Shown: piece by piece, positions 1-9,031 of the stretch
Numbering within the stretch: the stretch's first letter is position 1
Layout of the letters: each line of letters opens with the position of its first letter
Assembly: GCF_016623465.1 (NCBI RefSeq)
Contig: NZ_JAEDAJ010000006.1
Span: forward strand, 124,001 to 188,000
Origin: Brachybacterium halotolerans
Lineage (GTDB): Bacteria; Actinomycetota; Actinomycetes; Actinomycetales; Dermabacteraceae
Reading direction: 5' to 3'
DNA length: 64,000 nucleotides
Program-made: the position numbers and the translations under genes
The notes under the pieces: generated by a model
Seen by the model: the letters and a program-made list of their open reading frames with translations, nothing else
Told to the model about the DNA's origin: nothing
Databases searched by the model: none

Positions 1-1
1 C

Positions 2-295
2 GGGTTCTTCTTCACCTACAAGGAGCGCGGCATCCTCTCCGACAGCCCCTTTGAGTCCCTCGACCAGTACGGGGTGGGCGAGCTGCTGCGGATCGCCGCC
101 GAGCGCGGTCGGGCCACCAATCCGGACCTCACCCTTGGCGTGTGCGGGGAGCACGGCGGGGACCCCGCCTCCATCCACTTCTTCCATTCGCTGGGCCTGG
201 ACTACGTCTCGTGCTCCCCGTTCCGCGTGCCCGTCGCGCGCCTCGAGTGCGGGCGCGCGACACTGCTCGAGGAGGGGTTCACACCGCAGCCGTGA
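2..295 (+). CDS. ppdK: Pyruvate, phosphate dikinase, C-terminal end (partial)
   Basis: Only the last 97 codons are in the window; the gene begins upstream of base 1. The product interconverts pyruvate, ATP and phosphate with PEP, AMP and pyrophosphate in the cytoplasm. The visible part is the end of the PEP/pyruvate-binding TIM barrel: it contains the run GVCGEHGGDP followed by LDYVSCSPFRVPVARL, where the Cys in GVCGEHGG matches the catalytic cysteine of PPDK/PEP-utilising enzymes. The frame ends at a TGA inside a hairpin shared with the convergent next gene. Identification is firm; nothing can be said about the N-terminal nucleotide-binding domain. Confidence 0.9.
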   Translation, partial: GFFFTYKERGILSDSPFESLDQYGVGELLRIAAERGRATNPDLTLGVCGEHGGDPASIHFFHSLGLDYVSCSPFRVPVARLECGRATLLEEGFTPQP

Positions 296-329
296 GGGCG
301 ACCGGGGAGGGGCCCGGGCGCGGCCTCAC
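292..329. terminator. Bidirectional hairpin between convergent genes
   Basis: GTGAGG at 292-297 pairs with CCTCAC at 324-329, with inner pairing of GCG/CGC and CCGGG/CCCGG. The hairpin contains the stop codons of both ppdK and the convergent SDR gene. There is no T-tract, as is usual for GC-rich actinobacteria, so its role as terminator is an inference from position. Confidence 0.55.
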
Positions 330-1051
330 CCCATCCGCGGGCGCACGGAGATGACGTCCATGCTCGCCTCGTCGGTCGCGCGGATCGCGAGGGCGACCGC
401 GGAGGCGACCGACGTCGGCTCGAGGTACTTCTCGATCTCGTAGGGGCCGTCCTCCATGCTCCGCAGCTCGTGCTGCATGTCGGTGTCGACGCGGCCCGCA
501 TGCACGGAGCTGACCCGCACCCCGTGCTTGCGCTCCTCGAGGCGCAGGGCGTCGGTGAAGGCCCGCAGGGCGAACTTCGAGGCGCAGTAGGCGCCGCGTC
601 CGCCGATGGAGTTGAAGCCGCTGCCGGAGTTCAGGGCGACGACGGTGCCGCGCGCCTTCCGCAGCGCGGGCAGCAGCAGTCGCGTGAGCTCGACGACAGC
701 GGTCACGTTGACCTCCATCGAGCGGTTCCACTCGGAGACCGCCATCTCCTCGGTGGTGCCGCCCACCAGCACGCCGGCGCTGTGCACGACGCCGGCGAGA
801 CCGTCCGGCAGGTCGAGCGCCGCGACCGCTCCGCCCACGGCCGCGTAGTCGGTGACGTCCACAGCGAAGGGCTCGGCCTCGGGATAGGACGCGGCGAGCT
901 CGGCGAGCGCCGCGGCGTCGCGGCCGCCGAGGATCAGCCGGTGGTCACCGGCGAGCTCGTCGGCGACGGCGCGGCCGATGCCGCGGGAGGCGCCGGTGAT
1001 GAGGACGGCGGGCCGACGGGCGGATGCGGGAGAGGTCTCGGAGATGCTCAT
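326..1051 (-). CDS. SDR family NAD(P)-dependent oxidoreductase
   Basis: A 241-residue classical short-chain dehydrogenase/reductase. The Rossmann cofactor motif TGASRGIG lies near residue 20, the NSGSG strand near 140 with the catalytic Ser, and the YCASK catalytic Tyr/Lys motif near 155. An HAGRVDT stretch follows, where the PG motif is usually found. The substrate cannot be told from sequence. The gene is transcribed toward ppdK and ends in the shared hairpin. A GAGAAT hexamer lies 6 nt before the ATG, so the message may be leaderless. Confidence 0.88.
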   Translation of the reverse strand: MSISETSPASARRPAVLITGASRGIGRAVADELAGDHRLILGGRDAAALAELAASYPEAEPFAVDVTDYAAVGGAVAALDLPDGLAGVVHSAGVLVGGTTEEMAVSEWNRSMEVNVTAVVELTRLLLPALRKARGTVVALNSGSGFNSIGGRGAYCASKFALRAFTDALRLEERKHGVRVSSVHAGRVDTDMQHELRSMEDGPYEIEKYLEPTSVASAVALAIRATDEASMDVISVRPRMG

Positions 1052-1055
1052 GCGG

Positions 1056-1823
1056 TCATTCTCCCAGGGCGCGGTGACGGTGCGCCCGGGCGGTCTCCGT
1101 CGGCCCGTCGACCTCGGTGAGCCCCGCGTCGATCACGCGGACCGCATCACCCGGCTCCTCCCAGGCGGCCTCGTCGGACGGGAGCAGCCGGACGCGGAAG
1201 CCGTCGGCGCGCCAGGTCGCGCGCTCCCCCTCCCCCATCTGCTCGTACAGGAGCTGCGCGGCATGGCCCGCCTGCGCGGCCGTCTTGCCGGTGGAGATCT
1301 CCTCGAGCGGGGTGATCTCGACCTCGACGAAGGCCGCGGGTGCTGCGGGGGTCGTGGGAGCGACGACGGCGGGAGCGGCGGGAGCGGCGGGGGCATCCTC
1401 GCGGCCGCCGCGGGGGAACTCGGTGCCGCCCACCTGCAGCTTCGCGAGATCCTTGGGCAGCGGCTGCAGCGGCCCCGGGACGAAGGCGCGCACCTGCGCG
1501 GTGCCGTGGGCGACGGTGACGCCGGGCAGGGACTGCACCGCGTCCCAGCGGGCGCCATCGGCCCGTCGCACGACCTTGCGGATCCAGCCCGCGCGCCAGT
1601 GCTCGACCTGCTCGGCCCACTCGCCCGTGCGGGAGCGCTCGTCGTCCAGGAGCTGCACGACGGCCTGAGCCGCGGCCTCGACGACGTCCTCGTGGTGCGC
1701 GGGGTCCGCCTTCACGCGGTGCACCACGAGCTGCATCGCCCAGGGGTTCTCATGGTCGGGTCGGTCGGGTCGCTGCACGTTCTCGCTCACGACAGGGAGC
1801 AACGGGTCCGGGCGACTCGGCAT
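1056..1823 (-). CDS. Peptidyl-tRNA hydrolase II-like protein
   Basis: About 255 residues. The N-terminal part (MQLVVHRVKAD... then GWIRKVVRRADGARW) and the later block ITPLEEISTGKTAAQAGHAAQLL resemble the PTH2 fold, in which the K-x-x-AQ-x-GHA segment is typical. PTH2 enzymes release amino acids or peptides from tRNA; in actinobacteria this two-part arrangement is usually annotated only as peptidyl-tRNA hydrolase, so activity is uncertain. An Ala/Pro-rich linker separates the two parts. The open frame continues far upstream, but that extension is antisense to the CPBP gene. The ATG at 1821-1823 was chosen; a second ATG at 1734-1736 also lies directly before the conserved region. Confidence 0.65.
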   Translation of the reverse strand: MPSRPDPLLPVVSENVQRPDRPDHENPWAMQLVVHRVKADPAHHEDVVEAAAQAVVQLLDDERSRTGEWAEQVEHWRAGWIRKVVRRADGARWDAVQSLPGVTVAHGTAQVRAFVPGPLQPLPKDLAKLQVGGTEFPRGGREDAPAAPAAPAVVAPTTPAAPAAFVEVEITPLEEISTGKTAAQAGHAAQLLYEQMGEGERATWRADGFRVRLLPSDEAAWEEPGDAVRVIDAGLTEVDGPTETARAHRHRALGE

Positions 1824-1905
1824 TCCCGCAGCGTCGGCATCGGCACGGGCCTCGGTGTCGGCGTCGGCGGCGTCCCGGGGCCAGTGCACCCCTCGGTGGC
1901 ACCAT

Positions 1906-2730
1906 GTGTCCGTGGACGAGATCAGCCCTGACCCGCGGACGCGCCGGAGCGGCGCGGCACCGATGAGCCGCCGGGACGTCGACCCGCCGTCGGCGTTCCT
2001 GGTGGCCGAGATCGTGATCGTGCTGGCGCTGTCCTTGGGGCGCTCGGGGGTGTACTCGGTCGTCTCCCTCGCGCGGTCGCTCGCCGCGGGGCCGCTGAGC
2101 GGCCAGCAGGCGACGCTGAACAGCTCGCAGGACACGAATCCCTGGTTCGACCTGCTGCAGCAACTGCTCGGGATCACCTTCACCCTCGCACCCGTGGCAC
2201 TGGTGATTCTGCTGCTCAGCGTGAGCGCGGGCAGTCTGCGAGCCGCCCTCGCGGGCCTCGGCCTCGCACCCACGAGGCCGCTCGGCGACAGCGTGCGCGG
2301 CCTCGTGATCGCGGCCTGCATCGGCATCCCGGGGCTCGCCGTCTACTACGCGGGCCGGGCGATCGGCGCGACCCTCGAGGTGATCCCCGCAGCGCTGGAC
2401 ACGCACTGGTGGACGGTCCCCGTGCTGATCCTGCAGGCCGCGAAGAACGCCGTGCTCGAAGAGGTGATCGTCTCCGGGTACCTCGTGCAGAGGCTCGAGC
2501 GCCTGGGCGTGGGCACGGCGGGGATCCTCGTGATCACGGCGGTGCTGCGCGGCAGCTACCACCTCTACCAGGGCATCGGCCCCGGCATCGCGAACCTCGC
2601 GATGGGCCTGGTCTTCACCGAGTACTTCCGACGCACCCGCCGCGTGGGCCCTCTGGTCGTCGCCCACACACTGCTCGATGTGGTGGCGTTCGTGGGGTAC
2701 GCGCTGCTGAAGGGCGTGCTGGGTCTGTAG
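1906..2730 (+). CDS. CPBP family intramembrane metalloprotease
   Basis: A multi-pass membrane protein of about 274 residues with the CPBP (CAAX protease and bacteriocin-processing, Abi) signature in its C-terminal half: an EE pair in LEEVIVSGYL, then RGSYHLYQG with a metal-ligand-type His, and HTLLDVVAF near the end. About six hydrophobic segments are visible. CPBP proteins are membrane glutamic proteases or bacteriocin self-immunity factors; the substrate is unknown. The GTG at 1906 is the preferred start. An ATG at 1963 is an alternative, and the ATG at 1855 would leave only 31 bp to the divergent gene. Confidence 0.8.
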   Translation: MSVDEISPDPRTRRSGAAPMSRRDVDPPSAFLVAEIVIVLALSLGRSGVYSVVSLARSLAAGPLSGQQATLNSSQDTNPWFDLLQQLLGITFTLAPVALVILLLSVSAGSLRAALAGLGLAPTRPLGDSVRGLVIAACIGIPGLAVYYAGRAIGATLEVIPAALDTHWWTVPVLILQAAKNAVLEEVIVSGYLVQRLERLGVGTAGILVITAVLRGSYHLYQGIGPGIANLAMGLVFTEYFRRTRRVGPLVVAHTLLDVVAFVGYALLKGVLGL

Positions 2731-2805
2731 GGCGTGGACGCGGGCTCGGGCCGGAACGCCCCCAGCCCCATGCCCTTCGCCACCTCCTGCCGATAGCCTG
2801 GGCGC

Positions 2806-4035
2806 ATGGTCTTCTCCCTGCCTCCGCACGCCACGATCGAGCAGCGCTCCAACAACTGGGGCGGCAACCACCGCTTCACCCCGCAGGCCGTGGTCCAACC
2901 GGAGACCGAGGCCGAGGTCGTCGAGGCCGTGCGCTGGGCGATCGGACGCCGCCTGCCCGTGCGCACGATGGGCGCCGGGCACTCGTTCTCCCCGTTGATC
3001 CCCACCGGCGGCGTGCTCGTGAAGCTCGGCGCGATGAGCGGCCTGACCGGCGTTGACGCCGGGAGCGGGCGCGTGCGCGCGCATGCGGGCACTCCCCTGT
3101 CCCAGCTGTTCGAGGAGCTGTGGGCGCAGGGCCTCTCGCTGCCCGTGCAGGGCGACCACGACGCCCAGTCGATCGCGGGCGCGCTGGCCACCGGCACCCA
3201 CGGCTCCGGCACGGACTCGCAGATCATGAGCGAGGCGATCACGGGCCTGCGACTCGTCGACGGGCGCTGCGAGATCGTGGAGATCGGCGAGGACGACGTG
3301 GATCGCCTGCGCTCGGCCCGCGTGTCTCTGGGCGCGCTCGGCGTGATCCTCGAGGTCGAGCTGCAGACGGTCCCTGCCTTCCACCTGCGAGATCGCCGCG
3401 AGCTCGTGGACCTCGCCCCCTCGTCGGCGGATCTGGCCGCGCTCGGGGAGAGCGCCCGCCACGTGCAGGTCCACTGGTTCCCCGCCGATGCCTCGCCCGC
3501 GCTGCTGCAGCTGGACGTCGAGGAGGACGCGAGCGCCGCGGGGAAGGCTCTCGTGCGGCGCCTCGACGTCGCCCAGGAGGGCGAGGAGGACGCCGCACCC
3601 GCCTACCAGGTGTTCACGGGCCGCTCCACGAAGCCGTTCCACGAGATGGAGCTCGCGTTCCCCGCGGATCGGGCCGACGAGGCGTTCTCACATCTGACCT
3701 CGCTGAACGTGGAGGACTTCCCGGAGCACCAGTACCCCATCGAGCTGCGCTGGGTCGCCGGGGACGACACTCCCCTCTCGATCGCGCAGGGCGGGCCGCG
3801 GGTGACGATCGCGCTGACCGCGAAGACCAGCTCGGACTACTGGCCGCTGCTCACCGCGGCCGACGCGATCGGCGAGGAGCGCGGCGCGCGCCCCCACTGG
3901 GGCAAGCTGCACCTGCTCGACCGCGCCCGGGCGGAGGAGCTCTACCCGCAGCTGGGCGTCTTCGACGAGGTGCGCGCGGAGCTCGACCCGCACGGCCTCT
4001 TCCTCAACGACCACCTGCGCGCGCTGCTGGGCTGA
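2806..4035 (+). CDS. D-arabinono-1,4-lactone oxidase family FAD-linked oxidoreductase
   Basis: A 409-residue VAO/PCMH-fold flavoprotein. The FAD-binding half has GAGHSFSP near residue 62 and the GALATGTHGSG pyrophosphate-binding loop near residue 125. The C-terminal ALO domain ends with the family-typical pattern of a PHWGKLH block and a final HGLFLNDHLR. It would oxidise a sugar lactone or polyol with oxygen as acceptor. No signal peptide is visible. A perfect TAGCCT hexamer at 2794-2799 stands 6 nt before the ATG, supporting a leaderless transcript and this start. Confidence 0.85.
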   Translation: MVFSLPPHATIEQRSNNWGGNHRFTPQAVVQPETEAEVVEAVRWAIGRRLPVRTMGAGHSFSPLIPTGGVLVKLGAMSGLTGVDAGSGRVRAHAGTPLSQLFEELWAQGLSLPVQGDHDAQSIAGALATGTHGSGTDSQIMSEAITGLRLVDGRCEIVEIGEDDVDRLRSARVSLGALGVILEVELQTVPAFHLRDRRELVDLAPSSADLAALGESARHVQVHWFPADASPALLQLDVEEDASAAGKALVRRLDVAQEGEEDAAPAYQVFTGRSTKPFHEMELAFPADRADEAFSHLTSLNVEDFPEHQYPIELRWVAGDDTPLSIAQGGPRVTIALTAKTSSDYWPLLTAADAIGEERGARPHWGKLHLLDRARAEELYPQLGVFDEVRAELDPHGLFLNDHLRALLG

Positions 4036-4061
4036 GCGGGGCTGGGACTGGGCGGGGCTGG

Positions 4062-4142
4062 GCGCGGCTGGCCTGCCCCGGAGACGGGGCGCGGCTGGCC
4101 TGCCCCGGAGACGGGGCGCGGCTGGCCTGCCCCGGAGACGGT
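4062..4142. repeat. Three tandem copies of a 27-bp repeat
   Basis: Three head-to-tail copies (4062-4088, 4089-4115, 4116-4142) of a 27-bp unit beginning GCGCGGCTGGCC, identical except for the last base of the third copy. They lie just downstream of the lactone oxidase stop codon. A related GGGGCTGGG run precedes them. This is probably a polymorphic minisatellite; no coding role is seen. Confidence 0.9.
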
Positions 4143-4164
4143 GACGCGTTCGGCGGCTCCTCAC

Positions 4165-4256
4165 CGAGAAGTGAGTTGTGGTCCCCAAAACGCACGAATG
4201 ACGACATCAACTCACTTCTCGCGGGGGTGATGCCGCATCAACTCACCTCTCGCGGG
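4165..4256. repeat. Intergenic inverted and direct repeat cluster
   Basis: The 14-mer CGAGAAGTGAGTTG (4165-4178) is matched by its exact reverse complement at 4208-4221, with a 29-nt AT-richer loop. The right arm lies in a 21-bp unit (4205-4225) repeated with one mismatch at 4236-4256. The cluster sits between the converging lactone oxidase and rhodanese genes. It may act as a terminator or be a dispersed REP-like element; only a genome search can tell. Confidence 0.8.
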
Positions 4257-4305
4257 CGTTATGCGCCAGCACGAGCGCGAGCGGCGGGTCGAGATCGGCC
4301 GCGCC

Positions 4306-4632
4306 TCAGAGCACGTAGGGCTCGGCGTCCGTCTCGCTGACCATCGGCAGTGAGGACTCGAACCAGATGTCCATGCCCCCGGCGACGTTGATCGCCTCGA
4401 AGCCGTTCTGGTTCAGCCACTGGGTGACCTGGAAGCTGCGCCCGCCGGAGCGGCACACGATGAAGAGCGGGTCGTCGTCCTCGGGGAGCTCGCCCAGGTG
4501 CTCCATGAAGGAGCTCGCCGGCACGTGCTGCGCGCGCGGGGCGTGGCCGGCGGTCCATTCGTCGTCCTCGCGCACGTCGATGAGGTGCGCACCCTCGGGG
4601 ATCTCGGTGGGGGCCACGGATTCGATGTCCAT
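4306..4632 (-). CDS. Rhodanese-like domain protein
   Basis: A 108-residue single rhodanese domain. The LIDVREDDEW segment near residue 17 is the conserved strand, and the active-site loop is CRSGGRS near residue 72, with the sulfur-carrying Cys present. Single-domain rhodaneses transfer sulfur from thiosulfate or persulfides in the cytoplasm; the physiological acceptor is unknown. The open frame extends 24 codons upstream, but the ATG at 4630-4632 has TAGGCT 7 nt before it and starts directly before the domain, so it was chosen as a leaderless start. Confidence 0.87.
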   Translation of the reverse strand: MDIESVAPTEIPEGAHLIDVREDDEWTAGHAPRAQHVPASSFMEHLGELPEDDDPLFIVCRSGGRSFQVTQWLNQNGFEAINVAGGMDIWFESSLPMVSETDAEPYVL

Positions 4633-4731
4633 GGCCCCCAGCCTACGAGCCGACGGGCGGCGCGTGCTGCCCGCGCGTCGACCCGGCCGATCCGTGCCGC
4701 TCATGCGTCGGACCGGTCCGACCCGTCCTCC

Positions 4732-6090
4732 TCACGCGTCGGACCGCGCGACCCGTCCCACGAGCGGCGCGCTCACCGCGACGCTGAGGGCCACCAGGCC
4801 GAGCGCGCCGAGCGCCGAGGCGATGTACTGCGCGACCGCGCCCACGGCGAAGCCGCCGCTCATCACGGGGGCGAGGAGCCCCGCGGCGCTCAGGCCCGCC
4901 ACGATCGCGGCCAGTGCGAGGGGGATCGCGATCTCGGCGATGCGGGCGCGCTGGAGGGCGCTGACGGTCGCTCCCGCGACATGCTGCGAGCGGTAGACGC
5001 GCGCCTGGTCGAGCACGCGGGCGGTCTGCGTGACCCCGGTCGAGACGGCGGCGAGCACGGCGGCGATGCCCAGGGTGAGCAGTCCGCCGGTGTGCAGGGC
5101 GGTGCTCAGCGCCCGCTCGGAGGCGGTCTCGTCCATGTTCCCGAACATGCTGGTCAGCGTCAGGAACCCGGCGATGACGAGACCGAAGGTGATGCCGGAG
5201 ACGGCGCGCCATCCGGCGCGGGGGTCGGCGGCGAGGCGTCGGGCGCCCACGAGCAGGGCGGGGCCGGGTGCGACGGCGGCGATGATCCGTGCGACCACCC
5301 ACACCACGAACGGGCCGACGATGTTCACGCTGCCGATCACGAGGGCCATGAGGATCGCGAGCACGGCGATCAGCACGCCGATCCCGTTCGGGATCCCGCC
5401 CACGATCCGGGGAAGGATCTGGAACGCGGCGATGAACAGCACGATCAGCGCCGCCCACACGATCAGCCGCACCACGGACATGCGCACGATCCGCGAGTCC
5501 CGGGCGACCCCGAGCGGTGAGATCGCGACGCCCGCGAGGCCGATCCCGGCGGAGGCGCCCGCGAGCAGCGTCGCCGCGATCACCAGCACCGGATAGGCCC
5601 AGAGCGGCATCAGCAGCTCGCCGACGCTGAAGGGGGCCATCCCGAAGTCGAGCGCCGTGAGCGCCGGGGAGACGGCGAGGTGCGCGAGCAGCCCGATCAG
5701 CGAGCCGATGAGCGCCTGCGCGAGGACGTCGGCCACGGCGAGCGCGCCGACCTGGGCGGTGGTGCCGCCCACCAGACGCACCGCGGCGAGGTCCCGCTCG
5801 CGGCGGGACAGGCTGAGCTTCGCGGCGGCGCTGCCCAGGCTCATGGCGCTGGGCACGAGCAGCACGGTCGCGACGATCGCGCAGGACATGAGGAAGGACA
5901 GGTTGGAGGCCTCCGCCGTGGGCGGCCCGTCGCCGACGGGCGAGGCGGCTGCGCGGGAGGCGAAGGCGCCGAGGCCGCCGAGGACGGTCGCGAGGATGCC
6001 GGTCGAGGCCGCGAAGCCGATGATCGGCAGCGCAGTGGCGATCCCGCCGCGGCGCCGGAGGATCAGTGGGGCCGTGCTGAGGAGACTCAT
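4732..6090 (-). CDS. FtsX-like permease of an ABC exporter
   Basis: About 452 residues with roughly eight to ten hydrophobic segments in two FtsX/MacB-type blocks, the first after the ERDLAAVRLVGGTTAQV coupling-type region and the second near the C-terminus after RVLDQARVYRSQHVAGAT. The start ATG overlaps the stop of the upstream ATPase (ATGA, 6087-6090), so the two form one transporter. Such pairs often export antimicrobial peptides or lipids, but the substrate cannot be inferred here. Confidence 0.82.
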   Translation of the reverse strand: MSLLSTAPLILRRRGGIATALPIIGFAASTGILATVLGGLGAFASRAAASPVGDGPPTAEASNLSFLMSCAIVATVLLVPSAMSLGSAAAKLSLSRRERDLAAVRLVGGTTAQVGALAVADVLAQALIGSLIGLLAHLAVSPALTALDFGMAPFSVGELLMPLWAYPVLVIAATLLAGASAGIGLAGVAISPLGVARDSRIVRMSVVRLIVWAALIVLFIAAFQILPRIVGGIPNGIGVLIAVLAILMALVIGSVNIVGPFVVWVVARIIAAVAPGPALLVGARRLAADPRAGWRAVSGITFGLVIAGFLTLTSMFGNMDETASERALSTALHTGGLLTLGIAAVLAAVSTGVTQTARVLDQARVYRSQHVAGATVSALQRARIAEIAIPLALAAIVAGLSAAGLLAPVMSGGFAVGAVAQYIASALGALGLVALSVAVSAPLVGRVARSDA

Positions 6091-6938
6091 CGTGCACCTC
6101 CCTCGCGGTGGAACTGCTGGGCGATGCGGCCGTCGCGCATGGCGATGGTCCGCTCGCAGGTCGCGGCGACCGACGGGTCGTGGGTGACCATGACGAGGGC
6201 CGCGCCCGCGTCCTGGCAGGCCTCGGCGAGCACCTGGAGGACGCTGTGGCCGGTGGTCTGGTCGAGCGCGCCGGTGGGCTCGTCGGCGAAGACCACCGAG
6301 GGCCGGCCGGCGAGGGCGCGGGCGATCGCGACGCGCTGGGCCTGGCCGCCCGAGAGCTGGCCGGGCCGGCGCTCGTGCATGCCCGCGAGGCCCAGGCGAT
6401 CGAGCCAGGCCGACGCCTCGGCGCTCGCGGCGCGCCGGGAGGTGCCGCCGAGCATGCGCGGGAGCACCACGTTCTCCAGGGCGGTCAGCTCGGGAAGGAG
6501 CTGGCCGTCCTGGAAGACGAAGCCGAAGCTCGTGCGGCGCAGGCGCGTGCGGGCGGCGTCGGAGAGGGAGTCCAGCGAGGCGCCCGCATGGACGACGCTC
6601 CCGGAGGTGGGGGGAAGGATGCCGGCGAGAACGTGCAGCAGGGTCGTCTTCCCGCAGCCGGAGGGGCCCATCACCGCGACCGACTCGGCGGCGCGGATGT
6701 CGAGGTCCACGCCGTCCAGCGCGAGGGTCGCGCCGGCCTTCTCCCCGTAGGAGTGGCGCAGGGCGCGGGCCTGGAGCACCGGTGCGGGGCCGACGGGGCC
6801 CTGGGCGACGGCGGGCTGGGCCCCGGGGTATGCGGGGGCGGCGGCGGGCCGGGCCCCGGGGTATGCGGCGGGGTCCTGGCCGACGGGCTGGGAGGCGGGC
6901 CGGGATGCGGGCTGCGAGGGCAGAGGTGTCGAGGTCAT
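6087..6938 (-). CDS. ABC transporter ATP-binding protein (MacB/LolD type)
   Basis: A 283-residue protein whose first ~65 residues are a Pro/Ala/Gln-rich low-complexity tail with repeated YPGA units. The ATPase domain follows: Walker A GPSGCGKTT, Q-loop FVFQDGQLLPELT, signature LSGGQAQRV, Walker B VVFADEPT and the H-loop VMVTHD. The A-loop and LxxxTALENV pattern are typical of ATPases paired with FtsX-like permeases. GGAGGGT lies about 8 nt upstream of the ATG at 6936-6938. It is translationally coupled to the permease downstream. The in-frame extension toward pstB is antisense or spacer sequence and was left out. Confidence 0.88.
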   Translation of the reverse strand: MTSTPLPSQPASRPASQPVGQDPAAYPGARPAAAPAYPGAQPAVAQGPVGPAPVLQARALRHSYGEKAGATLALDGVDLDIRAAESVAVMGPSGCGKTTLLHVLAGILPPTSGSVVHAGASLDSLSDAARTRLRRTSFGFVFQDGQLLPELTALENVVLPRMLGGTSRRAASAEASAWLDRLGLAGMHERRPGQLSGGQAQRVAIARALAGRPSVVFADEPTGALDQTTGHSVLQVLAEACQDAGAALVMVTHDPSVAATCERTIAMRDGRIAQQFHREGGAR

Positions 6939-6973
6939 GGCACCACCCTCCGCCCACCGCCCCGTCACGCGCA

Positions 6974-7003
6974 TCGGCCCCGGGAACGGATTCCCGGGGC
7001 CGA
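6974..7003 (-). terminator. Hairpin terminator of the pst operon
   Basis: A perfect 13-bp GC-rich stem (6974-6986 with 6991-7003) and a 4-nt loop lie 27 bp past the pstB stop codon. No T-tract follows. It separates pstB from the ABC exporter genes on the same strand, so a terminator role is likely. Confidence 0.75.
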
Positions 7004-7030
7004 CGTCGGACCGTGGTCTGAGGCGAGGGC

Positions 7031-7810
7031 TCAGCCGAAGCGACCGGAGATGTAGTCCTCCGTCTGCGAGTTCGAGGGGTTGGTGAACATCTTCTCGGTC
7101 TCGTCGATCTCGATGAGGTGCCCGGGCTTGCCGGTCCCCGCGATGTTGAAGAAGCCCGTGCGGTCGGAGACGCGCGAGGCCTGCTGCATGTTGTGCGTGA
7201 CGATCACAATCGTGAAGTCCTGCTTCATCTCGTGGATGAGGTCCTCGATCGCGAGTGTGGAGATCGGGTCGAGCGCCGAGCAGGGCTCGTCCATGAGGAT
7301 CACCTCGGGCTTCACGGCGATCGCGCGCGCGATGCACAGGCGCTGCTGCTGGCCGCCCGAGAGACCCAGGCCGGGCTTGTCGAGGCGGTCCTTGACCTCC
7401 TCCCAGAGGTTCGCACCCTTCAGCGAGGTCTCCACCAGCTCCTCGGACGCGGAGCGCGAGATGCGCTTGTTGTTGAGCTTGACCCCGGCCAGCACGTTGT
7501 CCTTGATGGACATGGTGGGGAACGGGTTGGGCTTCTGGAAGACCATGCCCACGCGGCGGCGGACGTTGACGGGATCGACGCCCGGGCCGTAGATGTCCGA
7601 GCCCTCGATCTCGACGCTGCCCTTCGCGTAGGCGCCGGGGATGACCTCGTGCATCCGGTTCAGGGTGCGCAGGAACGTCGACTTCCCGCAGCCCGACGGG
7701 CCGATGAGGGCCGTGACCGAGCGGGGCTGGAGAGTGACGGTCACGTCCTCCACGGCGAGGAAGTCGCCGTAGTAGATGTTGAGGTCCTCCACGTTGATGG
7801 CCTGGGCCAT
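7031..7810 (-). CDS. pstB: Phosphate ABC transporter ATP-binding protein
   Basis: A 259-residue cytoplasmic ATPase that energises high-affinity phosphate import with PstS, PstC and PstA. Walker [10 protein letters not shown] near residue 39, the PstB-typical [17 protein letters not shown], signature LSGGQQQRL, Walker [14 protein letters not shown] and the H-loop [10 protein letters not shown] are all present. The ATG at 7808-7810 follows an AAAGGA ribosome-binding site. It is the last gene of the operon and is followed by a strong hairpin. No phoU lies next to it in this window. Confidence 0.97.
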   Translation of the reverse strand: MAQAINVEDLNIYYGDFLAVEDVTVTLQPRSVTALIGPSGCGKSTFLRTLNRMHEVIPGAYAKGSVEIEGSDIYGPGVDPVNVRRRVGMVFQKPNPFPTMSIKDNVLAGVKLNNKRISRSASEELVETSLKGANLWEEVKDRLDKPGLGLSGGQQQRLCIARAIAVKPEVILMDEPCSALDPISTLAIEDLIHEMKQDFTIVIVTHNMQQASRVSDRTGFFNIAGTGKPGHLIEIDETEKMFTNPSNSQTEDYISGRFG

Positions 7811-7845
7811 GGGGTGTCCTTTCGGTGCGGGGCCGCGCCGCCGGC

Positions 7846-9012
7846 TCAGCGGCCGAGCTTGGGGGCGAAGAGGCGGCTGACGAGGCGGGCGACGATGTTC
7901 AGGATCATCACCATGAGGATGAGCGTGAGGGCGGCGGCCCAGGCGCGGTCGTAGTTGATCGTCGTCGAGCATGCGTACTGCATGTGCGTGATCGGGTTGG
8001 TGATGGCGTCCGAGTTGCACACGGCGTTGCCCGAACGGTACTGGCTGTTGATGAAGGTCGGCAGGGTCTGCATGCGTCCGCTGAACAGGTTGCCGTTCAT
8101 CATCGGCAGGGCGCCGACGGTCAGCAGCAGCGGCGCGGTCTCGCCGATCACGCGCGCGATGGCGAGAGTGACGCCCGTGGTGAGGCCCGCGATCGAGGTG
8201 CGCAGCACGACCTTCACGATCGTGAGCCACTTGGGGACGCCCAGCCCGTAGGCGGCCTCGCGCAGCTCGAGCGGCACCAGCCGCAGCATCTCCTCGCTCG
8301 AGCGCACCACGGTCGGGACCATGAGCACGCTCAGCGCGACCGAGCCCATGAGGCCGATGCGGATGCCGGGGTCGTTCGTGATGGTGATGAACAGGGCCAG
8401 GCCGAACAGGCCCGCGACGATCGAGGGGATGCCCGTCATCACGTCGACCAGGAAGGTGATGCCGCGCCCCAGCACGCGAAGCGCGCCGTAGCGGGCGTAC
8501 TCGACGAGGAAGATCGCGGTGAGCAGGCCGATCGGGACCGAGATGATGCTCGCGCCGAGGGTGATCAGCAGGGTGCCGACGATCGCGTGGGCGATGCCGC
8601 CGGACACCATGCCGCCGACCACCCCCGCCATGTCGGCGGTCCAGAAGTACCCGGGGTACGGGCTGATGAGCTTGCCGAGGCCGCGGTGCAGGACCTCCCA
8701 CAGCAAGGAGATCAGCGGGATCATGGCGACGGCGAAGGCGCCGAAGACGAGCAGTGTCGCGAAGCGGTCGTTCGCCCAGCGGCGGCCCTCGCGGATCCGC
8801 GAGTAGCCGTACCCGATGACCAGGTGCAGGACGTAGCCGAGCACCACGAGCCCGCCGATCGAGAAGCTGTCGAACAGGACCAGCACGATCGCGGCGAGCG
8901 CGATCGCGATCGCCGCGGTGAGCAGCAGGTGGTACCAGGGCAGGCGGCGCTCGGATGCTCCCGAGCCGGTGACCAGCCCGGAGGAGGCGGTGCGTGCGGG
9001 GGTGGCGCTCAT
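7846..9012 (-). CDS. pstA: Phosphate ABC transporter permease
   Basis: A 388-residue membrane permease, longer than many PstA proteins because of an N-terminal extension and extra hydrophobic segments before the core. The BPD_transp_1 coupling motif occurs as [16 protein letters not shown] followed by [16 protein letters not shown], which is diagnostic of PstA. Its C-terminal part has a Cys-containing loop (SGNAVCNSD and a later CSTT) unusual for the family. The ATG has AGGAGGG upstream, and 19 bp separate it from pstC. Confidence 0.95.
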   Translation of the reverse strand: MSATPARTASSGLVTGSGASERRLPWYHLLLTAAIAIALAAIVLVLFDSFSIGGLVVLGYVLHLVIGYGYSRIREGRRWANDRFATLLVFGAFAVAMIPLISLLWEVLHRGLGKLISPYPGYFWTADMAGVVGGMVSGGIAHAIVGTLLITLGASIISVPIGLLTAIFLVEYARYGALRVLGRGITFLVDVMTGIPSIVAGLFGLALFITITNDPGIRIGLMGSVALSVLMVPTVVRSSEEMLRLVPLELREAAYGLGVPKWLTIVKVVLRTSIAGLTTGVTLAIARVIGETAPLLLTVGALPMMNGNLFSGRMQTLPTFINSQYRSGNAVCNSDAITNPITHMQYACSTTINYDRAWAAALTLILMVMILNIVARLVSRLFAPKLGR

Positions 9013-9031
9013 GGTGTTCCCTCCTGGCCCC

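Noticed and set aside
1824-2327. N-terminal extension of the PTH2-like gene
   Set aside because: The extra 168 codons are antisense to the CPBP gene and carry no conserved sequence.
1750-3642. Long minus-strand open frame (about 630 codons)
   Set aside because: Antisense to the CPBP and lactone oxidase genes; the translation is rich in Arg, Gly and His without motifs, as expected from the GC-rich code.
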